DNA of 64,000 bases. Origin: Lasiosphaeria ovina. Taxonomy: Eukaryota; Ascomycota; Sordariomycetes; Sordariales; Lasiosphaeriaceae. The position numbers and the translations under genes were made by a program. Position 1 is the first letter of the stretch; each line of letters opens with the position of its first letter. Shown one piece after another: positions 44,850 through 53,358 of the stretch. The stretch lies in contig JAULSN010000001.1 in NCBI GenBank assembly GCA_033439765.1, positions 5,084,001 to 5,148,000 of the forward strand. The letters are read 5' to 3'. The notes beneath the pieces were generated by a model. The model was given only the letters and a program-made list of their open reading frames with translations. It did no database searches and was not told where the DNA came from.

Positions 44850-47004
44850 TCACAACTTTTCCGCATGCTCCTCCAGGGTCTGGATGATTTGAGGAATCTT
44901 TACGGTTCCGTTGGTTCCGTTAATTCCATCCAGCGGTATGAGGTCGTGGCTCCCGCTTGGTGTTTGCGGAGAACTCGGGCGAGGGACGATCGGGCTGCCC
45001 TGGCGGCTCAGAACAAACTGTTTTGGGGGGAAGAAGTATCAGCATGTGCCCATGTTCTATGTTCAACCAAGAAAGAATGCAACTGGGAGGGATATGCGCT
45101 TACATTGCTGGCGGCACTCAACAGAGCACTCAGGGAACTCTGCACGACATCTTCATGAAGTCCTACGCCCCATACCTTCTCGTCGGTCCCTGCCGCTGTG
45201 CATTCGATATATGTAGCAGCCTTGACCTCACGGCCGCGCCCAACAGCATGCTCCTTGTAGTCCTGGACGTCGAGATCAATACCGACCGTCCGGAGGGCAT
45301 TGGCCAGGCTGGAGATGGGCCCATTGCCGCGTCCTCTGAGCTTGTGCTCGATTCCATCGATCGAGACAACGCCTTCAAAAACTCTCATGAGATTCTTGGT
45401 ATCCTGGGTCTTGCCCGGCGCCGGGGGCGCAGGCGAGCTGGACCGATCTGGGGCGATAGCGTAGTCCACGATGCCGAAGCGAGGGTTCCTATTAAGGGAG
45501 TATGTTTGCCGGAACAGCTCCGTGATCTCCGTAGGAAGCAGTTCGCGCCCCTTTTCGTCCGCCATCTTCTGCACGACTCTGCTGAAGGCGACTTGCAGGC
45601 CACGCGGCAAGTCGAGGTATAGGTGTTGCTGGATAATCCAGGCCGCACCTCCCTTTCCGCTCTGTGAATTGACTCGGATAACGGCCTGGTAGTCCCGACC
45701 GATGTCCTTAGGATCGAGCGGGAGATAGGGGACCTGCCAGTATTCGTCATAGCCCTTCCCTTCCTTTTCGCGTAGCTGGAACCCCTTCTTGATGGCGTCC
45801 TGGTGAGAGCCACTGAATGCACACACGACCAGGGACCCGCCATATGGCGCTCGAGGATGCACCTCAATCTTATTGCATGCCTCTACCACCTTAATGACTT
45901 TGTTAAGGTCTGAGAAGTCGATGTTCGGAGAGACTCCCTGAGTGTAGAGGTTCAAAGCAAGCGTGACGAGGTCAACGTTTCCGGTCCGCTCTCCGTTGCC
46001 AAACAGACACCCCTCTACTCTGTCGGCTCCTGCCATCTGGGCCAGCTCGGCTGCGGCTACCGCGCAGCCACGGTCGTTGTGGGGATGAAGAGAGACGCAA
46101 ATCTTCTCGCGTTCGCTGATATTGCGGCAGAAGTACTCGATCTGATCGGCGTAGACGTTGGGGGTTGACATCTCCACAGTAGCGGGGAGATTGAAGATGA
46201 TGGGGTGCTCCTCCGAGGGTCCCCATGCGGCCTTGACTGCCTCGCAAACCTTGATCACGTACTCGGCGCTGGTATCGGAGAAGGTCTCGGGACTGAACTC
46301 GAACTGCCATTCTGTTCCCGCCTGGGACGGGTCGTCTTTGGTCAGGGACCTGACCAAGGCCGCGCACTTGGCAGCGAGCGCAAGACTTTCCTCCTCGGTG
46401 AAACCGAAGACAATTCTCCGGAAGCACTCGCTAGTGGCGAGATAGATGTGAATCACAGCCTTTTTAGCGCCCCTGACCGACTCTACCGTGCGTTTAATGA
46501 GGTCCTCGCGGCAGGGCGACAGAACTTGCAGCCACACATCGTCGGGAACAACTCCAGGTGTCTCGATCAGGCGTCTCGTGAAGTCAAAGTCGGTTTGCGA
46601 CGCGGAAGGAAACGAGACTTCGATTTCCTTGTAGCCCAGCTCGCACAGCATTTTGAAGTATTCAAACTTTTGTTCGCCATTCTGGAGGCACAGAAAGCAA
46701 TTGATTAGCCAATTGGGAAGTTACGTCAACTGCAAAACACGCGCCGTGGTGCGGGAGAAGCTAACCATGGGATCGACCAAGCTCTGGTTGCCATCTCGCA
46801 GGTCTGTGGCTAGCCATCGGGGGGCCTTGCCGATTGTCTTGGACGGCCATTGACGGTCTGGGAGGTTCAGAGGAGGAAACCTCTTGTACTTTTTGGAGGG
46901 GTCCTTGAGCCTGGGACACAATGGCTGTCAGCTCCAATGTCTCGTGCCTCGTGGCACTCGGGGCAGCGGTGCAAGGTGTGGTTTGTCTCGGCTTACATGG
47001 GCAT
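44850..47004 (-). CDS. LEU4: 2-isopropylmalate synthase (leucine biosynthesis)
   Basis: Four exons on the minus strand: 47004-46997 (8 nt), 46910-46766, 46681-45104 and 45017-44850. The product is 632 residues starting [14 protein letters not shown]. It condenses acetyl-CoA with 2-ketoisovalerate, the first step of leucine synthesis. The HMGL-like TIM barrel shows [12 protein letters not shown] (metal-binding Asp and Arg) near residue 40 and [12 protein letters not shown] (metal-binding His pair) near 250. [13 protein letters not shown] follows. The C-terminal half carries the LeuA regulatory domain, from [20 protein letters not shown] to the [11 protein letters not shown] segment, where leucine feeds back in the family. 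The last exon is low-complexity up to LEEHAEKL. The start corresponds to an internal Met of yeast Leu4, so no mitochondrial presequence is present; a cytosolic form is predicted unless an upstream exon exists. A TGAGTCA site is upstream. Confidence 0.95.
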
Positions 47005-47622
47005 GGTGAGCGAGCGAGCCGGAGTGCGGGGCCAAAAAATTTCTTGGATGGTGTTTTTCTGGAACGAATTGGTGTTGCTTTGGCGTTCTGGTCCGCTAAA
47101 AACTAAGAAAGAATGATGGAAATGAGGGGTAGAATTGAACGATTCAAAGCAACGTCCCACAGATGGACCTGCTCAATGCTCGGGATGGGCCAAAGAATTG
47201 GCTTTATATTAAAATAAATACTCAGAGGGTTTGCTCGGTATTAGAGGTCCTATATGTCTCTCTAGGTTGGCGGCGGGTAGGAAGACTTGGGAGGGAAGGT
47301 TTTGTGTTCAGAAAAGAATGGACCCTGAGTCATAGGTAACTAAGGTAAGGTGAGTGAAGAATCGAGATCCCCTCCTTGTCACTTGCCCGCCCAGCGAAGG
47401 CGAGAATAGCCCTAAGCTTGCCTCAGAACAAAAATAAACCTAGGAGGTTCCATTTTGCACGCTTTTGCCCCACCGAGCCTTCCCTTCTTCGCCACCAATT
47501 CCCCAGTTGAGGCTGCCGTGAAATGCGCCCTCCGTCGAGTGACAACAAATCCGAACCTGCATTCGAGAGAATGGCGGGGTTACCACCTCAAACCCTGTCC
47601 CCCACCTTTTGACGCCCCCTCC
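47005..47622. other. Leucine-gene promoter region
   Basis: 618 bp between the LEU4 start and the left end of the inverted-repeat element. It contains TGAGTCA at 47326-47332. I looked for a Leu3-type CCGNNNNCGG site and saw none. Confidence 0.5.
47326..47332. promoter_or_regulatory. Gcn4/CPC1-type site TGAGTCA
   Basis: TGAGTCA is a perfect TGA(C/G)TCA site, bound by Gcn4 in yeast and CPC1 in Neurospora for general amino-acid control. It lies 322 bp upstream of the LEU4 ATG. The location before an amino-acid gene makes it credible, although a 7-bp site also occurs by chance. Confidence 0.5.
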
Positions 47623-47660
47623 TACGGCATACTATAGGGCCAAGTCGGCCAAAACCAAAA
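47623..47660 (+). repeat. Left 38-bp terminal inverted repeat
   Basis: Perfect inverted match to 49959-49996. It starts TACGGCATAC and contains GGGCCAAGTCGG. Confidence 0.95.
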
Positions 47661-47800
47661 TTGAGACCGTACTTTACTACTTTGACCCTAGGGGGGTCAA
47701 CGCTTTGTCACTTATCGTACTCGCTTATTCACCACATTACAACAATATCCTAATAGAGATTTATATGTGTTTTTTTCCGGGCCTTAATAGCGTATTAAGG

Positions 47801-47850
47801 TTATTGCTTAATTGCAATACAATGTTAAGTGCCAAAACTGGCCCAAGCTC
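47801..47850 (+). repeat. Inner inverted segment, left copy
   Basis: About 50 bp that recurs diverged and inverted at 49424-49475 (shared core words TATTGCTTAA and AAAACTGGCC). This is a second level of inverted symmetry inside the element. Confidence 0.65.
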
Positions 47851-47984
47851 TCGCGGTGAGAGGGTTACATTGCAACCGGGCCTTTTCGGCTCTATAGATG
47901 TTCCGGTTATTCGATCCGCCGCCAGAAAAATCTTCACTTTCCTTACAAGCCAGTCAGTCAACCTACATAATACACGCAGCTAGG

Positions 47985-48275
47985 TTGCCAGGGTCTCGTA
48001 GTCAAGCCGGGCAGTCAACCTGTTAACTGCAAGCTAGCTTCCCGGGTCTTGTAGTCAAGCAGTACGTAGGTAAGTTGCCTAGGCTAGCCAGTTGACAGAA
48101 AGGTAGGTACGTTACAAGCCAGCTGCCTGGGCCAGTTAGCCAACCTATCGACTACAATCCAGGTCCCAGGAGCCAGCCAGTCGACAGGAAGGTAGGTACG
48201 TTATAAGCCAGCCAGTCGCCCGGGCCAGTCAGCCCGTCAACTACAAGCAAGGACCCAGAGCCAGTCAGTAGGACC
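47985..48275 (+). repeat. Left minisatellite arm, plus orientation
   Basis: Degenerate units carrying AAGCCAG, GGGCCAGT and a GACAGRAAGGTAGGTACG core. Two core copies at 48094-48114 and 48183-48203 lie 89 bp apart. The arm is inverted relative to the right arm. Confidence 0.7.
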
Positions 48276-48338
48276 GCTCGGGCGCTGGGTTTTTAGTTTG
48301 GTATATAACGCGCCTACGTATCGTGAATGTAATATTAC

Positions 48339-48781
48339 TAACGTGCGTGATAAGCGAGTTAGCCAGACAAGCGAGTTAGCCACCCGATTTCCCTAACATA
48401 ACCCTGAAATTTAACCCTTGCTAAAATCACCAAACCTTAGTAAAAGGCCCCGAGATTTGATATTAGGGTTTATAATAATGAAGAAACTTATTATGATTTT
48501 ATGTAAAATTTTACACTAAGTATAAGATAGTAAACTTGTAGTTACAATCTTGCCTACATATATAACCCTAGGGTTATATTCCGTTTTTCAAGGCTAAATT
48601 AGTCAGCAAGTAATGGTATACATTTTTACTCATATTATATACTTATATTACAAGTTTGAAGTTTTTAGAAGTTTTTACTAAGAATTAGATGACTTTTATA
48701 AAGATATATTCTCAGGGTTATATATGAGAAGTTGAAGTGGCTAGCTCGCTTGTCTGGCTAACTCGCTTATCACGCACGTTA
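48339..48781. mobile_element. 443-bp MITE nested in the foldback-like element
   Basis: 45-bp inverted repeats at 48339-48383 and 48737-48781 match at 44 of 45 positions. If the outer TA is the target duplication, the repeats start ACGTGCGTGATAAGCG. The interior is AT-rich with no reading frame. A 20-bp perfect palindrome lies at 48560-48579. TA flanks and small size fit a Tc1/mariner-type MITE, but the family is inferred. Confidence 0.85.
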
Positions 48782-48814
48782 CCTGGCTACGTAATTACAT
48801 CTTTCATACCCGGG

Positions 48815-49375
48815 CCATATAGTACTGGACTGCCCGGTTTGACTGTAAGACCCTGACAACCTACCTACATACAGGTTGACTAACTGGCCCGGGCAACTGG
48901 CTTACAACCTACCTACCTTCCTGTCAATAGGCTGACCCGGGCAACTGGCTGGCTTGCAACTTACCTACCTTCCTATCTGTTGACTGGCCCTGGCAACTAA
49001 CTTGTGTATAGACTAACTGACTGGCAGGTTGATTGTAGGACCCGGGCACCTGGCTTGCAATTGATAGGTTGACTGACTGGATTGACTGCCCAGCTTGACT
49101 GCAAGACCCTGGCAACCTACCTGGGCATAGGTTGACTGACTGGCCTGGGCAACTGACCTGCGTACAGGTTAACTGCAGGACCCGGGCGACTGGCTGGCTT
49201 GCATTTGACCGGCCCGGGCAACTGGCTTGCAGTCGACAGGCTGGCTGACTGACCCGGGCGACTGGCTGGCTCCTAGGACCTGGCTTGCAATTGCAATTGA
49301 CAGGTTGACTGACTGGCCCGGGCAACTGGCCTGCGTATAGGTTGACTGCAGGACCTGGGTAACTGGCTCGCAAGA
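48815..49375 (-). repeat. Right minisatellite arm, minus orientation
   Basis: Degenerate units with GGGCAACTGGC, TTGCAACC, and ACCTACCTTCCT words. The complementary core occurs at 48906-48925 and 48958-48977. The units are reverse complements of those in the left arm. A chance open frame of 169 codons runs through it on the minus strand. Confidence 0.7.
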
Positions 49376-49423
49376 AAAGGGAAAATTTTCTAGCTACGGA
49401 TCGAAGGCCCAGTTGTCTCTTTG

Positions 49424-49475
49424 TTGAGAGCATTGGCCAGTTTTTGCACTAACTTGTTATTGCACTTAAGCAATA
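49424..49475 (-). repeat. Inner inverted segment, right copy
   Basis: Diverged inverted counterpart of 47801-47850. Confidence 0.65.
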
Positions 49476-49515
49476 GTGATTTTGGTGTAATATATAAAGA
49501 AGAAGGTAGGTTAGT

Positions 49516-49588
49516 TTCAAGCCAGTTACCCGGGTCCTGCGGTCAACCTGTACGCAGGTCAGTTGCCCGCGCCAGTCAATTGACAGGG
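49516..49588 (+). repeat. Third minisatellite block, plus orientation again
   Basis: A short block of the same units, now back in the left-arm orientation (AAGCCAGTTACCCGGGTCC type). Following sequence at 49607-49628 resembles 47858-47880 in direct orientation. This suggests a nested or rearranged origin. Confidence 0.55.
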
Positions 49589-49958
49589 GGGGGTTGGGGG
49601 GGGTTAAGAGGTTACAGTGCAACTGGGGTACGATATAAATGGAGGTAATAGAGCAAGTGGCTGACGATGGCTTATAATAGAGTGCAGGTAGTTGACGATG
49701 GCTCACAACATAGTACACGTAAAGGTAGGTAGGTGGCTAACGAAGAGTGATAATTCAAGCATATGGTAATTAGGGAGAGCATTGTACGAGGCAACGGCGA
49801 AATGTACGTAGGGTAATTCGGTGAGGGCATAAGAGGGTTATCGACCACAATGGTTATTACGATTGTACTACCCTGTTTGATGCAAAGGCGTAATGTGCTG
49901 TCTTTATGTAGTAAAACCAAAATGCCATTGTACGGTCGGGGTAGACCTATATACCGAT

Positions 49959-49996
49959 TTTTGGTTTTGGCCGACTTGGCCCTATAGTATGCCGTA
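49959..49996 (-). repeat. Right 38-bp terminal inverted repeat
   Basis: Perfect inverted match to 47623-47660. Confidence 0.95.
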
Positions 49997-51471
49997 CCTC
50001 CTCCCGTGGGCGGGCAACCCTTTCCCCGGGGGTTTGATATTTGTTCCCCTGGAGGTGCTGGCCGAACGGCGGTGCTTGGTCTGTTTTCTGGAACCTGCAG
50101 CACTTCTCCGACAGCTCAGTGGCCGGCCGCTTGCCCCAGGTTCCCGACGTGTTGACGTGTGCAAACTGACGGGACAAGCATGATGCGGAACCAAATGTCC
50201 AACAAACGCGTGACCAAGCCCTCTTGGCTTCGGTAGGGGCGGAGTTAAGTTGGGTGGAGGGGGAACAGGCCAGCGGAAGAGGGGGTCTTGCTTGCTTGCT
50301 TGGTTTTCTTCTCTTCTATCCAACTTCTCCTCACAAACCCCTGCTCTTGGGACGTCTCTCAGTCTCCCGAAAGGGCGCAAACGACAGGTAACAAACTCCG
50401 AGTCGCGAGCCGACGAGGGAGTTTGGAACGCAAAGAAAGCAAGGGAAACAAGGAGCAGCCCTAGAGGTGCATCATCCGTCCGTGTCTCGTGGCTAACGCA
50501 AACCGGGACGTTGCGTGCAGTATCATTACCTAAACTCCAGATATCTACCATAGGTTGCTGCACATACATAAGGCCAGTTCCAGTCCACCTCAATGGACCG
50601 GCGCACCATACATACATGGATGGATATGCGCATGCAAGTGCTCGCGCAGCAAGGCATAGCGCTTCCGTTCTCTAGGTCTCTCTCTCTCTCCGTCGACAGC
50701 CAGTCAAGTCGAGACAGGGCAACAGTGCCTAGCCGAGGCAGTGTCGCCATATGCAACGCCCATGGAATTTCACGGGTTAGCTTCCCTGCGAAAAGCAAAC
50801 CCTTCCCCCCCAATGCCGGTCCGCGCGCCCAGCATCCGACGGGACATGCATGGAATCGGGGCGACGGGCAACAACGGGCGGGGGAGGCTGGACAAGGCGC
50901 ACTAGCAGAGGCAACAAGTCAAGTCGGTATTGGCATTATTGTCTCGACAACGTCATGGAAATAGGTAATACAAACAAGAATTCGGATGACGTTCCCTTCT
51001 CTGACGCACCGGTTTAATCTAAGTCCCGTCTCGAGGTCCAATGGGGCCAATATAACTGACCCGGCCGAGGTTGCTTTCCACGAGATCCATATGCGGCTGC
51101 AATTGGCTGCTCTCTTGATCTTGGCAGGGCCGAGTCGGGCAGGGAGAAAAGAGGAGGGTGTGCAAAAGAAGTCGGATACCTTTGGACGGATACTTTGGAA
51201 AACCTAGGACCTTTCACTTGCTGGGTCGCCAGCTTTCACTTCATATAGGCTAGAGAATTATCCTCTCGCCTCTTTGCTACAGACGAGAAGGATCTAGAAT
51301 ATTAACACTATTAACTTTCGGAATGCAAAAAAGTATTGTAGACTCGCTCTCTGTAATTAATGCTATAGTATTTACGGATGTAGATTCAATATCAGGTTGC
51401 CAGTGGTGGCCGCTATGTAGACTTCCCCCTAATTCTTCCCCTACACTACCCTCTACTTGGGGTCAGATGGT
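49997..51471. other. Intergenic region after the element
   Basis: 1.5 kb up to the ferric reductase stop codon. It holds short GCTT and CT repeats (50289-50304, 50682-50692). No gene or named site seen. Confidence 0.5.
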
Positions 51472-53358
51472 TTACCACGTGAACGATTCTTCCTCAAACA
51501 GGATGTCGTTCTGCGTCCCTTTCTGGGCTTTGCGCACAGCGTCACGGACATCATCTGCAAGCGCTCCAGGGCCGCACACGGTAACCTTCATCGCACCCGT
51601 CTGCTCGCGTACTTCCTTCGCTAGTTCCAGAGCAATGTTCGGACGGCCAGCAGACATGCGGACAGTGTTCGAGTTGGAGACGACTTCGTTCGCGTTCTTG
51701 GGCCGGGTGATAAAGAGCTTGATCCGAAGTATCTCTTTGCGGTTCGGGAGGCGGAGGATTTGGTCCATCCAAGGACGCGCCCACTCCAGCATCTCGTAGT
51801 CGCGAATGATCCACAGAAGGGTGACCCGGCGTGTGGCGACGGTGCCTGCATTATAGCCCTCTATTAGATGCCGAATGTAGCTGATCTGGTGGGTGATGCC
51901 TGTCGCGCCAGCGAACAGAACACAGTGCCCATAGCTGTCGAGGCTGTTGTGGCCGGCATATGGGCCCTCGAAGGCAGCGCGCATGGTGACGGCGCTAGAA
52001 TTTGACGCCATGGCCGTATTGTACAACTTCCGAGTGAAGCCGGTACGAGCGCTGATGAGGAATGACACGGTTGTGCCCGTGGGTTCCTGAATCTTCTCCA
52101 TATCCTTGTCGTGGACGGGAAGGAGAGAATCGCCGTGCTTATCCTCGAACCAGGCAATGGAGAATGGATGATTCTCCCAGGGATTGAGACCTGCGAAGCG
52201 CAGAAAGGCGTGCTGGCCGGGTTGGATCCTGACATGTCGTGGCAAGTGCATTGTCACGCGGCAGGCCTCGCCAGGCATGGGCTCGACGAAGGCCTCGGTG
52301 TAGCCGCGCTTCGACCTATTATAGTGGAAGAGACGGATCGTCCGCGCGAGCCTCTCAGCTGCCCATAGAAGCAAAATGGCAATAATCCAAGGCGTCTGAG
52401 GGAGACCACCTACGACCCCGGCAGAAACGCAGTGAATCCATGTGGTGACGAATGCAACAAACGCGAGAAGTATGTGGATGTTCAGGAACGTCTCGTAAAA
52501 CGCATGCCTGACGGGTGATAGTGCCAAGAACAGGATGACGACCATGGCGGCTGAGCCTACGGTACCGGAGGCGATGAATCTGTCGTGCAGAATCTTCATG
52601 CCGACGCTGTCCCACCCACCATCGGCAACTTGGACGATTGCCCAAGAGACGAAGTGGACTACAACCTCGAAAACCACAATCCGGCCCATCCAGCGGTGCA
52701 ATAGATTGAATGTATCGAAGCTGACGCTGAGGAGGCTGATCAAAGGGTTATTTCGGGTAGCGAATATCATGAGCGGTATCATGCTCACGACCGATAGTGT
52801 CCCAGAGCGGCCGCGGATCTCGGCGCACACCTCGTACATGTTTGGGTTTTTCCAGTTGACAGCTACCATGTAACCCAAGTTGCTTGCCACATAGCCGAGG
52901 AGGATGACGGTATGGAGCCTGGATGGAATAGTCCCGACGTTTAAAGCACTCGAAAGCCGTATCTCACGGTTGTGACGCTTTTTCCACAGCGGAGCATAGA
53001 TGAGGTTTCTCTTCAGGCTGGGCATCCAGCTCCACGGCGTCAACTTCCAGTAGCCTTGCTTGTCTGCTGGTTGGCTCATGGCCGAGATGAGTCGGAGTTT
53101 TTCCCAGGCGAGGCCGAGTATTCTGATAAGGAGCACTATGAGGCCGAGGATGCCTAATGTCCACCAAAGAACCTGAGCAAAGAGCATGTTGTTTGGCTGG
53201 TTGACTCCATTGAGTCCCGTGGTGAAAGGAGAGATGGTTGCCTTGGATAGAGAGACATCCGGACTCGACAATGATGGCGGTTCTATGTCTCTGACATATA
53301 TTGATTCTGTTGCGATTCCGATCGCCGGAGTGGCGAGCCTGGGGCGGTGAAATTCCAT
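51472..53358 (-). CDS. Ferric reductase (FRE family transmembrane oxidoreductase)
   Basis: Single exon, 628 residues. It moves electrons from cytosolic NADPH through FAD and two hemes to extracellular ferric or cupric ions at the plasma membrane. Several hydrophobic helices are visible, starting MLFAQVLWWTLGILGLIVLLI. The ferric-reductase-like transmembrane block holds LLHRWMGRIVVFEVVVHF and FLNIHILLAFVAFVTTWIHC, which supply the spaced His pairs for heme. The FAD-binding domain has ENHPFSIAW (HPFS motif). The NAD-binding part has FAGATGITHQISYIRHL and ends near VTVCGPGALADDVRDAV (CGP motif). The last residues EEESFTW match the common EESFxW end. Length and order fit the Fre family rather than the NADPH oxidases, which lack this end. 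It lies downstream of the mobile element. Iron regulation is expected from the family; I saw only an isolated GATAAG at 53776-53781. Confidence 0.94.
   Translation of the reverse strand: MEFHRPRLATPAIGIATESIYVRDIEPPSLSSPDVSLSKATISPFTTGLNGVNQPNNMLFAQVLWWTLGILGLIVLLIRILGLAWEKLRLISAMSQPADKQGYWKLTPWSWMPSLKRNLIYAPLWKKRHNREIRLSSALNVGTIPSRLHTVILLGYVASNLGYMVAVNWKNPNMYEVCAEIRGRSGTLSVVSMIPLMIFATRNNPLISLLSVSFDTFNLLHRWMGRIVVFEVVVHFVSWAIVQVADGGWDSVGMKILHDRFIASGTVGSAAMVVILFLALSPVRHAFYETFLNIHILLAFVAFVTTWIHCVSAGVVGGLPQTPWIIAILLLWAAERLARTIRLFHYNRSKRGYTEAFVEPMPGEACRVTMHLPRHVRIQPGQHAFLRFAGLNPWENHPFSIAWFEDKHGDSLLPVHDKDMEKIQEPTGTTVSFLISARTGFTRKLYNTAMASNSSAVTMRAAFEGPYAGHNSLDSYGHCVLFAGATGITHQISYIRHLIEGYNAGTVATRRVTLLWIIRDYEMLEWARPWMDQILRLPNRKEILRIKLFITRPKNANEVVSNSNTVRMSAGRPNIALELAKEVREQTGAMKVTVCGPGALADDVRDAVRKAQKGTQNDILFEEESFTW

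Larger units (their letters stand above)
47623..49996. mobile_element. Foldback-like DNA element with 38-bp TIRs
   Basis: A 2374-bp element bounded by perfect 38-bp terminal inverted repeats (47623-47660 and 49959-49996, beginning TACGGCATAC). It is flanked by CCTCC on both sides (47618-47622 and 49997-50001), a possible 5-bp target duplication. Alternatively the terminal TA is a TA target duplication as in Tc1/mariner elements. There is no transposase; the longest frame inside is repeat-derived. Subterminal arrays of degenerate minisatellite units lie in opposite orientations on either side of a nested MITE. This is the layout of foldback-type non-autonomous elements. The superfamily cannot be assigned by eye. 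Confidence 0.85.

Noticed and set aside
48815..49375. Possible CRISPR-like array
   Set aside because: Units are degenerate, spacing is irregular and there are no unique spacers; this is a eukaryotic minisatellite.
48924..49433. 169-codon frame inside the mobile element
   Set aside because: It translates the minisatellite units and is not a transposase.
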